NCBI GenBank assembly: GCA_029259935.1
Contig: JAJDEH010000432.1
Coordinates: 1 to 64,000 of the forward strand
Length of the DNA: 64,000 nucleotides
Direction: 5' to 3'
Source of the DNA: Planctomycetota bacterium
GTDB lineage: Bacteria > Planctomycetota > Planctomycetia > Pirellulales > Pirellulaceae
Below are positions 1 through 8,774 of the stretch, piece by piece. The notes below the pieces were generated by a model. That model ran no database searches, was not told the DNA's origin, and saw only the letters and a program-made list of their open reading frames with translations. Each line of letters begins with the position of its first letter. Position 1 is the first letter of the stretch. Position numbers and translations under genes: made by a program.

Positions 1-1
1 T

Positions 2-541
2 CTGGAAGCGGCCACGGAACGGGGTTGGCAAGCGGTGGGCGTGGACGTGAGCCGCGATGCCGTCCAATATTGCCGAGATCACGGATTTCAAGCCGAAGCG
101 TTCAACGGCGGCAAGTTGCCCTTCGAGGATCAGTCCTTCGATGTGGTGACCGCCTGGCATGTGATTGAACACGTCTCGGACGTGCGGCAGACGTTGGCGG
201 AATGGCGGCGTGTCCTGCGCGTGGGCGGGGTATTGGTGTTGGAAACTCCGGACGCCTCGTCCCCCAAAGTGAAACGCCGGGGCGCTGAATACGCGAAGTT
301 TTGGCCACTGGGCCACACCTACACATTTTCCCCCTCGAATCTCAATCAGTTCGTGGAACAGGCCGGATTCGAGTTGGCAACGGCACCGCTGCTGGGTCCG
401 ATTTCGCAACTCGCTCCCTGGATGGCCGGTTATGCGGTCGCCTATCAGGCCGGTCAGGGCCTACGGCATTTGATGGGAGTTCACAAGGCCTTTCAAGTCT
501 TCGCGCGGCGAACCGCGGGTCAGGCTTCCGCGGCGGCATGA
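2..541 (+). CDS. Class I SAM-dependent methyltransferase, 5'-truncated by the window edge
   Basis: The reading frame is already open at base 2 and runs 179 codons to a TGA, so the true start lies outside the window; a GTG at 35 would give 168 residues but is unlikely to be the start. The visible part begins just after the glycine-rich SAM loop: GVDVSRDAV is the usual acidic-loop region of Methyltransf_11/23 proteins, followed by FDVVTAWHVIEHV, the hallmark post-motif strand of that family, and the LETPDASSP segment. The substrate cannot be read from the sequence. The downstream glycosyltransferases suggest a role in modifying a surface glycan or lipid carrier, which is inference from context only. 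Confidence 0.8.
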   Translation: MEAATERGWQAVGVDVSRDAVQYCRDHGFQAEAFNGGKLPFEDQSFDVVTAWHVIEHVSDVRQTLAEWRRVLRVGGVLVLETPDASSPKVKRRGAEYAKFWPLGHTYTFSPSNLNQFVEQAGFELATAPLLGPISQLAPWMAGYAVAYQAGQGLRHLMGVHKAFQVFARRTAGQASAAA

Positions 542-601
542 CCGGGCAGGTCGGCGACCGCGCGGCTGGAGAGTACTGATGAGTTTACAAGTGGACCGGA
601 A

Positions 602-685
602 GACCCCCTCTAACTCCCCCCTTGGCAAGGGGGAGAACAAGAATCTTCTCGCACTTTACCAAGGGGGACCACAGGGGGTTCTTCC
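602..685. repeat. Interspersed GC-rich repeat, two modules
   Basis: The gene-free stretch 542-819 holds two modules: a CCCCCTCTAACTCCCCC-type module with its own hairpin (602-638) and a CCAAGGGGGACCACAGGGGG module (658-685). Both recur near 38.3-38.5 kb in the opposite order. Beyond them, 704-790 is AT-rich, with repeated GGATTTCG and GATTCGGATTTCGAAT phrases. No gene is supported here. Confidence 0.7.
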
Positions 686-819
686 CGTGTGCCGGTTTGA
701 ATCGCTGGCAAAACACGGCACGTTTTTGAACATTTGGTATTTAGATTTTGAATTTGTTTCGGATTTCGAGATTCGGATTTCGAATTTAATCGGTGTCCGT
801 CAAGGTGGAGTCGTCCGGC

Positions 820-2574
820 ATGACACAAGGAAATGATCGCCCATCCAACCCGCAACCCCCCTGGTATCGCCGCCCGGAACTGGCTTTGCTGATCTTGCTG
901 GTCGTGGGCATTTATTTTTTTCGCATGTCTTCGCTGCCGATTCGCGGCGAAGAATCGCGGTGGGCTCGCGGCGCCGTGCAGATGATCGAAACCGGCGATT
1001 GGGTCGTGCCGCGCCAGCAAGGCAGCCCGTTCCTCGACCGGCCGCCGCTTGCCAGTTGGCTGATGGCGACTGCCGGCTTGGTTCGTGGCCAAGTCGACGT
1101 GGTCGCCGTGCGGCTTCCCAGCGTGATTGCTATCTTGCTTACCGCGCTTTTAATTTACACCTATGGGCAAACCTTCTTGAATCGCTTCGGCGCTTTTGCA
1201 TGCGGAGCTATTTACATCACGTTCGGCCAAGTCGTCCAGATCGGACGACTGGGTGAAAACGACGCCGTATATGCACTGCTAGTCAGCGGTGCCTTGTTGG
1301 TTTGGCATTGGGGCTACTCACGCTCTTGGTCGCCGACGTCGATGTGGATGGCCGGTTACTCACTTGCCGCGGCCGGAGCCATGCAAAAGGGATTTCAATC
1401 GGTCACGTATTTCGTGTTCGTCGCCGTTGTGTTTTTGGCATGGCGGCGTGACTGGCGGACGCTGTTCCATTGGGGGCACCTGGCGGGAATCATGACCCTC
1501 GTGGCGATTCTCGCGGCCTGGGTCGCGCCCTTCTATTTGGCCACGGACCTGGAGAGCACCCTCGCCATCTGGACGCAAACGATCACGTATCGCTTTACCC
1601 ATCAGTTCTCTCTGTCGGCAATCTTCAAGCATCTCGCGACGTATCCTTTCGAGGTCTTCGCCTGCTTGCTACCCTGGTCGCCGGTGCTGTTGGCGTTGTT
1701 CTCGCGCCGAGTTCGCGCGACGATCGGCCCCGTCCCGCCGCAAGTTGCTTTCGTGGTGACGGCGGTCTTGGCGACTTTCCCCAGTCTCTGGCTAGCGACC
1801 GAGGCCAAGACCCGCTACTTCATGTGTCTTTATCCGTGCATGGCAGTGTTGCTGGGTTGGATTCTGCAACGTTGCGTGATGGCCGAACGAAAATCGGAAC
1901 TGCGGCTGACCTGGAATCGACTCGTCACGGGCCTGGCATTCCTCATTCTCTGTGGCGGCGTGGCGGTGGCCATGGCCAGTTTCTCGGACGCTGCGTTGCT
2001 ATCCGAACTGAAACAACCGGCTGCTTTCGCCGCCTTGTTTTCGATAGTGGCGGCGGCGACGTTTGGCGTTTTGCTGTGGAGCCGCCAGCAGCCAAGCTGG
2101 CGGCCGGCCGTCGCCGGGATGTTCGCGATCGCGGTGTTCATGGGCCTATCCTATACAGGTGCGGTCGTTAACGGCCGCTTGCGCAATGCCAACGATATGA
2201 CGCCCACAGTAACCGAACTACGGAGCCGCCTGCCGGAACCGGAAGAACTGGTGAGCTTCGGGGCCATCAGCCATCGGTTTGCCTACTATTACGGGTCGCC
2301 GATTAAAGAGGTCGCCTGGCCGTTGGATTCAGACGAAGTACCGCCAGAAGTCACGTACTTTTGTTACGACCAACATCCGGACGACAACGAAGAACTTCGC
2401 GCGAACGGCCGAGTATGGGCGTGGGGGCAGACGCCTGGTACGCTGCCGTTTGAATGGGAAAAGGTCGACGTTTTGCCGACCGGCCGCAGTCAAGACGATC
2501 CCGGCGTCAAAGTCATCGTCGGTCGAATCGTGCGGCCACTTCGCGTGGCGAAGAAGCATCGCAAAGCGGATTAG
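820..2574 (+). CDS. ArnT-like family 39 glycosyltransferase (PMT_2), polytopic membrane protein
   Basis: A 584-residue inner-membrane glycosyltransferase that would move a sugar from a polyprenyl-phosphate donor to an extracytoplasmic acceptor. The first periplasmic loop carries the family signature: RGEESRWARGA (acidic catalytic or metal-binding loop), then GDWVVPRQQGSPFLDRPPL, close to the ArnT/PMT_2 pattern with DRPPL before the next helix. At least ten hydrophobic helices follow, then a soluble C-terminal domain of about 130 residues. ATG 820 is chosen over the in-frame GTG at 793 because AAGGTGGAG ends 10 bases before it and the extra nine residues look non-coding. With the two GT2 enzymes downstream it forms a surface glycan cluster. 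Acceptor and donor are unknown. Confidence 0.85.
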   Translation: MTQGNDRPSNPQPPWYRRPELALLILLVVGIYFFRMSSLPIRGEESRWARGAVQMIETGDWVVPRQQGSPFLDRPPLASWLMATAGLVRGQVDVVAVRLPSVIAILLTALLIYTYGQTFLNRFGAFACGAIYITFGQVVQIGRLGENDAVYALLVSGALLVWHWGYSRSWSPTSMWMAGYSLAAAGAMQKGFQSVTYFVFVAVVFLAWRRDWRTLFHWGHLAGIMTLVAILAAWVAPFYLATDLESTLAIWTQTITYRFTHQFSLSAIFKHLATYPFEVFACLLPWSPVLLALFSRRVRATIGPVPPQVAFVVTAVLATFPSLWLATEAKTRYFMCLYPCMAVLLGWILQRCVMAERKSELRLTWNRLVTGLAFLILCGGVAVAMASFSDAALLSELKQPAAFAALFSIVAAATFGVLLWSRQQPSWRPAVAGMFAIAVFMGLSYTGAVVNGRLRNANDMTPTVTELRSRLPEPEELVSFGAISHRFAYYYGSPIKEVAWPLDSDEVPPEVTYFCYDQHPDDNEELRANGRVWAWGQTPGTLPFEWEKVDVLPTGRSQDDPGVKVIVGRIVRPLRVAKKHRKAD

Positions 2575-2609
2575 TTCACCGCCGTTTAGACCGCCGTGGC
2601 CAACCGATC

Positions 2610-3272
2610 TCAAGCGGCTCGCGAAATTGTCGCGGCTGTCGGTTTCGAGGCATCTCGCGGATGCTCGGCGGGAACCGCTTGTGTGCACACCATCACCAAG
2701 GCGCTGTACGGAATGTAAAACAGGTCTTGGTGCAGATGCATCTCTAACTTGGGAAAGACGCTCGACGCCAGCGCCTCGTATTGTTCCTGGTAGCGGACAA
2801 AGTCCCCGCGATCCTGCCGCAGCAAATAGCGGCTGACCGGGGACATGACCTCTTGAAAGCAACCGTCCAAGGTCATCAATCGTCCTTGCGGTGCAAGACA
2901 TCGATTCAAGAGTTGCAGCAGGTTGGCCGCGCTGTTGTCATCAAGGTGATGCAGAACGCCGTTGAGCATGATGAGGTCGAACTGGCCAAAATCGTCCGCG
3001 TGTTCTTCGGTGAATTCCAGACAGTGAAACTCGGCCCGATCGCCATAGCGAGATTCAGCGTGCTGAATATAGGCCTGGTCGATATCAAAGCCCACGTAGT
3101 CGACTTCGGGAAGAAAGTCGACCACGAAACCAGGTCCGCAACCCACGTCCAAAACTCGTTCACCGGCGAGTGGCCGTGCGTAATGGTCGATGCACCATTT
3201 ACGGGACCGCGTGGCACCGGTCAGAGTCTGAAACAGCAAATAACACCAAGGGTGTTTGAGAAGACTCTTCAT
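2610..3272 (-). CDS. Class I SAM-dependent methyltransferase
   Basis: A 220-residue cytosolic enzyme. Motif I is textbook (VLDVGCGPG, residues about 40-48), followed by YVGFDID (acidic residue binding the SAM ribose) and FDLIMLNGVLHHL, the motif II/post-II region of Methyltransf_11 and _25. The arrangement fits a small-molecule or glycan methyltransferase; the substrate is not readable. The gene is convergent with the GT39 gene (35 bp between stop codons) and divergent from the GT2 pair. A 99-bp inverted-repeat element begins 18 bp upstream of its start codon, so its promoter must lie in or beyond that element. Confidence 0.85.
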   Translation of the reverse strand: MKSLLKHPWCYLLFQTLTGATRSRKWCIDHYARPLAGERVLDVGCGPGFVVDFLPEVDYVGFDIDQAYIQHAESRYGDRAEFHCLEFTEEHADDFGQFDLIMLNGVLHHLDDNSAANLLQLLNRCLAPQGRLMTLDGCFQEVMSPVSRYLLRQDRGDFVRYQEQYEALASSVFPKLEMHLHQDLFYIPYSALVMVCTQAVPAEHPRDASKPTAATISRAA

Positions 3273-3290
3273 GCCGTGGCTTTCGCTGGA

Positions 3291-3389
3291 GTAGGCCGGA
3301 CCGAGGAGCGAAGCGACGACGTTCCGGCATTTACGATTTCAGGAAGAACTGGGGACTGCCGGAGCGGCGCTTCGCTTGATCCGGCCTAC
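3291..3389. repeat. 99-bp inverted-repeat element, copy 1
   Basis: Both ends are the inverted sequence GTAGGCCGGA / TCCGGCCTAC, with further complementary sub-terminal parts (GAGCGAAGCG near the left end, CGCTTCGCTT near the right). A second copy of exactly the same length lies at 41512-41610 in the opposite orientation; I count 7 differences in 99 positions. It has no coding capacity, so it resembles a REP/MITE-like element. The rest of 3390-3608 has no gene; it contains a hairpin GCTAGTG-ATGCGC-CACTAGC at 3553-3572. Confidence 0.85.
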
Positions 3390-3608
3390 AAAAGCTACAA
3401 ATGCCTGTCCTCCATCGGCCCAGGCAGCGGGACTTTACGAAAGCCCCCGCGGATCGACAAGACGACATTAGCCACGCAGCCCGCCCATTCTTCCTCCGCT
3501 ACTGCCGTTGACACAAATCCACGAGCTTAATATTCTCCCTCGTCTCCTGCCTGCTAGTGATGCGCCACTAGCAAGGGCCTCTCATGAAAAGTCGTCCGCA
3601 GCCCTCCC

Positions 3609-4643
3609 ATGATTAGGCAATCCCCGGCCAACCGCAAACTGCTGATCAGCATCGTGGTTCCTGTTTACAACGAACAGGAAAACATCGACCGCTGTGTCTT
3701 CACCGTGCGGCAAGTCATGGAGTCGGTGCGTGAAGAATACGACTACGAATTGATTTTCACCGACAACCACAGCACCGATTCTTCTTTTGAAAAGCTGCGC
3801 GTTCTGGCGGCTAACAATCCGAAGATTCGCGTCTTTCGTTTTGCCCGAAATCACGGATTTCAAAAGTCGATTCTGACCGGATTTCGACTCGCCTCGGGCG
3901 ACGCGGCCATTCAACTGGATTGCGACCTGGAAGATCCGCCCGACTTGATTCCGCAGTTCTTGGAAAAGTGGAACGAAGGCTTCCAAGTTGTTTACGGCAT
4001 TCGGCGTCGCCGCCACGAAGCCATCTGGATCACCTGGCTGCGAAAAGCCTTCTACCGCACCATCGATCTGTTGAGCGAAGACAAATTGCCCCATGACGCC
4101 GGCGACTTCCGCCTGGTCGACCGCTGCGTGCTCGACCTGCTCGGGCAGATCGACGACCAGCACCCGTACCTGCGCGGCACGATCGCCGCGATGGGCTTTG
4201 AACAGGTCGGCATTCCCTACGACCGATCCGAACGGGTCAAAGGCCGCAGCAAGTTTTCGCTGCGCGATCTGTTTCGACTGGCCACCGACGGAATCGTCAA
4301 TCATTCGTTGCTCCCGTTGCGGCTCGCAACGCTGACCGGCTTCCTGGTCTCGATCGCTTCGGTGCTGACGATGATCGCCTATATGCTGGGCCGCCTGAGC
4401 GGCGCGGATTGGCCGGCCGGTTTTGCCACCTTGACCGTGCTCATGCTGTTATCGCTCGGAACGACCTCGATGTTTCTAGGAATCATCGGCGAGTACATCG
4501 GCCGCATTTATCAACAAGTCAAACGCCGTCCCTTGACGATCGTCGAGCAATCCGTGAACCCGTCGCCCCAGCCGCCCGCTTTGTACCCATCGCCGGCCGA
4601 CCGGCCGTCCAGCATCCACTTTGCAAAGACCCGCGCGGCCTAA
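3609..4643 (+). CDS. Polyisoprenyl-phosphate glycosyltransferase (GT2, DPM1/GtrB-like)
   Basis: A 344-residue membrane-anchored GT2 enzyme. The GT-A domain starts with the nucleotide-binding strand VVPVYNEQENI, followed by DNHSTDSS, the DxD-type metal site in QLDCDLEDPP, and the GDFRLVDR segment typical of the GtrB/dolichyl-phosphate-mannose synthase branch. Two C-terminal transmembrane helices (residues about 243-310) and a basic tail match the GtrB/Gtr-like layout. It would load a hexose from a nucleotide sugar onto undecaprenyl phosphate on the cytoplasmic face, making the kind of lipid-linked donor that GT39 enzymes such as the upstream protein use. That pairing is inference. The next gene starts 35 bp downstream in the same direction. 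Confidence 0.85.
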   Translation: MIRQSPANRKLLISIVVPVYNEQENIDRCVFTVRQVMESVREEYDYELIFTDNHSTDSSFEKLRVLAANNPKIRVFRFARNHGFQKSILTGFRLASGDAAIQLDCDLEDPPDLIPQFLEKWNEGFQVVYGIRRRRHEAIWITWLRKAFYRTIDLLSEDKLPHDAGDFRLVDRCVLDLLGQIDDQHPYLRGTIAAMGFEQVGIPYDRSERVKGRSKFSLRDLFRLATDGIVNHSLLPLRLATLTGFLVSIASVLTMIAYMLGRLSGADWPAGFATLTVLMLLSLGTTSMFLGIIGEYIGRIYQQVKRRPLTIVEQSVNPSPQPPALYPSPADRPSSIHFAKTRAA

Positions 4644-4678
4644 ATCCGCGCTCAGCTTCCACAGCGAGAGCAAATCCC

Positions 4679-5530
4679 ATGAGACAGAAACTCACCTGCC
4701 TTGTTCCTTGCAAAGATGAACGGAAGAACATTCGCCCCTGCATTGAAAGCTTTCAAGGCATCGCCGACGAGATCCTGATCGCCGATTCCGGTTCCACCGA
4801 CGGCACTCTCGACATTGTCCGCGAAATCGGCGGCTGCCGGATCATCGAGCGCGAATACATTCATTCAGGCGATTTCAAAAACTGGGCCATTCCGCAAGCC
4901 AGCCACGAATGGGTCTTGCTGCTGGACGCGGATGAACGCGTGAGCCCCGAAATGGCCAAGGAAGTGATGGAAAAGTTGGCAGCGGGACCACCCAAGGACG
5001 GCTATTGGGTGTATCGCAAGAACCATTTCATGGGACATTACACCTGGACTTGCGGCTGGACCAACGACTGCTGCCTACGATTTTTCCATCGCGACAAAGC
5101 CAGCTACATCGGCCCCAACGATCACGCCGAGGTCGCCGTCTCCACCGGCAATGTAGGCAGCCTCAAACACAAGCTGGAACACTATACCTATTGGTCCTAT
5201 GACCAGTTCTTCAAGAAGTTCGACCGCTACACAAAAGTCCAAGCCCAAGTTTGGTACCAGCGCGGTCGGCGGCCAAGCTACTGGCGTCTGCTGATGAATC
5301 CGCCGTTGCGATTCCTGCGCGATTACATCCTGCAATTGGGAATCCTGGAAGGACAGATCGGCTTGCAGATTTCCATGTTGTCGGGCTTCTACTCATTCAT
5401 GAAGCAGGCCCGTCTGTGGGAACTGCACAATGCCATGCCGCAGCCCGATCCCGAAGCTGAGCGACTCGGAACAACTCCGGCGAGCATGGAAGAAGCAAGA
5501 TTGTATTTCGACAATCTGGATGCCGCATAG
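4679..5530 (+). CDS. Family 2 glycosyltransferase, WaaE/KdtX-like
   Basis: A 283-residue soluble or peripherally bound GT2 enzyme. CLVPCKDERKNI is the N-terminal nucleotide-sugar strand, DSGSTDGT the diphosphate-binding region, and LLDADERVSP carries the DxD metal site followed by the acidic residue typical of WaaE-type core glucosyltransferases. The C-terminal half is rich in Trp, Tyr and Phe with basic residues, consistent with membrane association. The open frame extends upstream to 4409 but overlaps the preceding gene; ATG 4679 is preceded by an AGCGAGAG purine run and gives the usual family N-terminus. The lipid-A-core-like role is inferred from similarity of motifs, not proven for this lineage. 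The stop codon lies inside a 30-bp repeat. Confidence 0.85.
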   Translation: MRQKLTCLVPCKDERKNIRPCIESFQGIADEILIADSGSTDGTLDIVREIGGCRIIEREYIHSGDFKNWAIPQASHEWVLLLDADERVSPEMAKEVMEKLAAGPPKDGYWVYRKNHFMGHYTWTCGWTNDCCLRFFHRDKASYIGPNDHAEVAVSTGNVGSLKHKLEHYTYWSYDQFFKKFDRYTKVQAQVWYQRGRRPSYWRLLMNPPLRFLRDYILQLGILEGQIGLQISMLSGFYSFMKQARLWELHNAMPQPDPEAERLGTTPASMEEARLYFDNLDAA

Positions 5531-5557
5531 TCGCTGATCGCTCTGCGATCATGGCGT
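5528..5557. repeat. 30-bp repeat, copy 1
   Basis: The 30 bases starting at the TAG stop of the glycosyltransferase are identical to 50077-50106. The core contains an imperfect dyad, GATCGCTCTGCGATC. In the second copy a further palindrome, GTTCGCGGAGCGAAC, follows; here that part is degenerate. Confidence 0.75.
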
Positions 5558-5617
5558 TGCGTTTTGTTCGCGGCTAGGTGGCTGGGGTCGAACAACGTGA
5601 GCCCCATTCGCACTCGG

Positions 5618-6385
5618 CTATACACTCGGTTTGGGAACCGGAAGCGGCTTTCCCGGGTCCGTTGGGTAGATCTCGCGATAAAGCAACCAGATCGATCCAA
5701 TGCAGAGCGGCAGGAGCAAGAAAACCGGAAAGTAGCACGCACAGGCAGCGAGCACGCTGAGAAAGCCATGTAAGAGGTACATACCAAACAGGCCGGCGAA
5801 GTTGGCTTTGGCACCCGCCCAGCTTGTCTTGATTGCGTCGAACGCTTTCATTTGGCGATCCACGATCAACGGAAAAACAAAAGTGAACGGGACACTGATG
5901 GCGAAGATGAGAATAATGAAGACGACATAACCCAAACCCATGATGATCACCATGAAAGGCGCTACGGTATCCGGGTTGTCGCCCGCCGCCATCATGCCGA
6001 AGAAGCCACACATCATCACGGCATAAAACGGAATCACCACAATCAGGCTGACGACGGTGATCATCAGCATCGCCAAGAATGCCTCGAGAAAATAATTGAA
6101 CCCCTGAATTAGTTGTTCAAATCTCGCGGGCGGGTTTTTCTCATGCTGTAAGAAGCAGAGGTACATCCCGCACATCATCGGCCCCATGAGTACGATCGCC
6201 ACGGTGTTGCCCAGCAGCATTCCCACCAGGCAAATCCCAACGAACAGCCAGTACTGCTCGCCCAAAAATTGCTTGGCTTCCGTCAAGCGTTGAAGAGGCC
6301 GCACGGCGACGCGGCGAACTTCCACCGGTAGCTGTGGGGCCTGAGGATTCTTGTCGGACTGCGGCGATTGATAAGGATTCGACAT
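5618..6385 (-). CDS. Polytopic membrane protein of unknown function, NPYQSP N-terminus
   Basis: A 255-residue protein with a soluble, proline-rich N-terminus opening with MSNPYQSPQSDKNPQAP, a start often seen in planctomycete membrane proteins, then about five to six hydrophobic segments and a short proline-rich tail. The architecture (paired helices, a PFTFVFPLIVDRQM loop and an AFDAIKTSWAGAKAN amphipathic stretch) resembles DUF4013-like or glycerophosphoryl-type membrane domains, but I cannot name the family with certainty. The open frame extends to 6490, but the first 35 residues look non-coding; ATG 6385 has GAAAGA upstream. It is monocistronic on the minus strand. Confidence 0.75.
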   Translation of the reverse strand: MSNPYQSPQSDKNPQAPQLPVEVRRVAVRPLQRLTEAKQFLGEQYWLFVGICLVGMLLGNTVAIVLMGPMMCGMYLCFLQHEKNPPARFEQLIQGFNYFLEAFLAMLMITVVSLIVVIPFYAVMMCGFFGMMAAGDNPDTVAPFMVIIMGLGYVVFIILIFAISVPFTFVFPLIVDRQMKAFDAIKTSWAGAKANFAGLFGMYLLHGFLSVLAACACYFPVFLLLPLCIGSIWLLYREIYPTDPGKPLPVPKPSV

Positions 6386-6525
6386 CGGGTCTTTCGTTAT
6401 CGGGTAAGACGAGTACTCGGCGGCGTCTACACAAGAAACTGTCTGACTCGCAAGTATTCGCTCGGTAGGGCGAATTCTTGCGACTTCCACGAACTATTGT
6501 AACCAGGCAGCCAGAATTGCGCTAA

Positions 6526-8718
6526 TTAGCTGGCAGCAGGCCCAAGTGCCGTTTTTCGGGAAACGGCGATGCGCCGTCTGTCCGGATCAACTTCCAATAC
6601 TTTGACGCGAACCACGTCGCCCACCGTGACCACGTCGCTGGGGTCTTCAACGTATTTATCCGCAAGTTGCGAGATGTGAATCAATCCGTCTTGATGAACG
6701 CCGAGGTCGACGAAAGCTCCGAAGCGAGTGACGTTGGTAATGACGCCTTCCAGGATCATGCCTTCACGCAAATCTTCCAATTCGTTAACGCCCTCGGTGA
6801 ATTTGACCGCTCGGAATTCGCTGCGCGGGTCTCGGCCCGGTTTGGCCAGCTCAGCCAAAATATCCTGAATCGTGGGTAGCCCCACTTGGTCGTCGACGAA
6901 GTCCTCGGGATTCAGCTTTTCGGCCAGCGACGCATTTCCAACCAGACCGGATGTCGCGATCTTCATTTGACTCGCCATCCGCTTGACAACGTAGTAGCTC
7001 TCCGGATGCACGGACGAATTGTCCAGCGGTTGACTGCCATCGCGAATCCGCAAGAAGCCGGCCGCTTGTTCGAAAGCTTTTTGTCCTAGCTTCGGTACCT
7101 TGCAAAGCTGCTCGCGAGTCTCGAAACGGCCGTGGGAATCGCGGTATTCCACAATTCGCTCGGCCAACTTCGGACCGATACCTGCCACATGTGACAGCAA
7201 CGGCGCGCTGGCCATGTTCACATCCACGCCGACCGAATTGACACACGATTCGACTTCGCGCCCCAAGCTTTTTCGCAGCAGCGTCTGATTGACGTCGTGC
7301 TGATACTGGCCGACACCGATGGACTTTGGATCGATCTTAACCAGTTCGGCCAACGGATCCTGCAATCGATGGGCGATACTGATGGCACCGCGCACGGTGA
7401 CGTCCAACTCGGGATACTCATGGGCGGCAAGTTCACTCGCCGAGTAAATCGACGCTCCGGATTCGCTGACGGTGACCTTCGTAACGTCCAAGTCATTCGA
7501 GCGCAGCACATCGGCGACAAAAGCATCCGTTTCTCGCGAGGCAGTTCCATTGCCGATGGCGATCAGCTTGGCGTCGTGCTTGGCGATCAAGTCCCGCAGC
7601 GTCTTTCCCGCGCCTTCGATATCGTTCCGGGGCGGCGTGGGATAGATCGTCGTGCTGTCGATGAACCTTCCCGTCCCGTCGACCACGGCCACTTTGCAGC
7701 CAGTGCGAAAGCCCGGGTCGACGCCAATGGTCACCTTCGGGCCCGCGGGCGGAGCGAGCAGCAATTCTCGCATATTTTTAGCAAACACCGCGATCGCTTC
7801 TTCGTCCGCCTTTTCCTTCAGGCCCTGCAGCACCGACGATTCGACGGCCGGCAACAACAACCGCTCGTAGCAGTCTTCCACGGTCGCGACCAATTCACGG
7901 TGGAATTCAAATTGTCGATTGTGGGCCAATTGTGGTTTGAGCCTACGTAATATGAACTCATCATCCAGCTTGATGCCGATGCGCAACAACCCTTCGGCTT
8001 CACCACGTTTCATCGCCAGCAAACGGTGCGAGGGTACCCGTTTAAGGGACTCGCGGTGGTCGAAGTACATTTCAAACTTGCTGGCCTCGTCCTTCTTGCC
8101 ACGTTTGACTTGGGAGGCGATTTGGCCGTATCCGGCTGCTTGCTCGACAAGCCAATCGCGTGTCCGCGCGTCTTCCGACCAGTGTTCGGCCACAATGTCA
8201 CGCGCGCCTTGCAGGGCGGCGTCCGCGTCCGGTACCTCTTTTTCCGGATTCACGAATGGCCGCAGCACTTCGCCTTGTGGCCGATTCAACTTTTCCTGCC
8301 GCAGCAGCAAATCGGCCAACGGCTGCAAGCCACGTTCGCGCGCGACAGATGCCCTGGTACGCCGTTTTGGCTTGAACGGCAAGTATAAGTTTTCTAGCGC
8401 CTGCTTGTCGCTGCAGGCTTCAATCTGGCGACGCAGGTCGTCGGTCAGCAGATCTTGCTGGTCGATTGTTTTCAGAATGGTCGTCTTCCGCTGAGCCAAC
8501 TCACGAGCTTTGCCAAGCGAGTCCTCAATTGCCCGCAGCGCGATTTCGTCCAAGCCATCCGTGGCCTCTTTTCGATACCGCGCGATAAAGGGAATCGTGT
8601 TGCCGGCGTCCAACAACTCGATCGTCGCGCGAACTTGGCCGCTCGCGACTTTTAAGGAAGCCGCGATCTCTTTGACCGCCTGATCAAGATCAAAGCACTC
8701 GAAGGGCTTGCTCTCCAT
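6526..8718 (-). CDS. tex: Tex family RNA-binding transcription accessory protein
   Basis: A 730-residue cytosolic protein with all Tex domains in the usual order. It has an N-terminal helical Tex_N region (NTIPFIARYRKEATDGLDE at residues about 40-58), a YqgF/RNase H-like domain (TIGVDPGFRTGCKVAVVD), a helix-hairpin-helix pair (LSHVAGIGPKLAERIVEYR and LCKVPKLGQKAFEQAAGFL), and a C-terminal S1 domain (ITNVTRFGAFVDLGVHQDG). Tex proteins bind nucleic acid and act in transcription elongation or termination and stress physiology. The length is close to that of other Tex proteins. It starts 56 bp after the stop of the DEAD-box helicase on the same strand, so the two RNA-handling genes are probably cotranscribed. 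Confidence in the family is very high. Confidence 0.96.
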   Translation of the reverse strand: MESKPFECFDLDQAVKEIAASLKVASGQVRATIELLDAGNTIPFIARYRKEATDGLDEIALRAIEDSLGKARELAQRKTTILKTIDQQDLLTDDLRRQIEACSDKQALENLYLPFKPKRRTRASVARERGLQPLADLLLRQEKLNRPQGEVLRPFVNPEKEVPDADAALQGARDIVAEHWSEDARTRDWLVEQAAGYGQIASQVKRGKKDEASKFEMYFDHRESLKRVPSHRLLAMKRGEAEGLLRIGIKLDDEFILRRLKPQLAHNRQFEFHRELVATVEDCYERLLLPAVESSVLQGLKEKADEEAIAVFAKNMRELLLAPPAGPKVTIGVDPGFRTGCKVAVVDGTGRFIDSTTIYPTPPRNDIEGAGKTLRDLIAKHDAKLIAIGNGTASRETDAFVADVLRSNDLDVTKVTVSESGASIYSASELAAHEYPELDVTVRGAISIAHRLQDPLAELVKIDPKSIGVGQYQHDVNQTLLRKSLGREVESCVNSVGVDVNMASAPLLSHVAGIGPKLAERIVEYRDSHGRFETREQLCKVPKLGQKAFEQAAGFLRIRDGSQPLDNSSVHPESYYVVKRMASQMKIATSGLVGNASLAEKLNPEDFVDDQVGLPTIQDILAELAKPGRDPRSEFRAVKFTEGVNELEDLREGMILEGVITNVTRFGAFVDLGVHQDGLIHISQLADKYVEDPSDVVTVGDVVRVKVLEVDPDRRRIAVSRKTALGPAAS

Positions 8719-8774
8719 CGCTTCTCCAACCAGCCACTCTGGCCATGGAAATGGGTGTCTCGCTTTCAGTCCTG

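Noticed and set aside
2781..3530. Plus-strand frame of 249 codons
   Set aside because: It overlaps the methyltransferase in antisense and then runs through the 99-bp repeat element.
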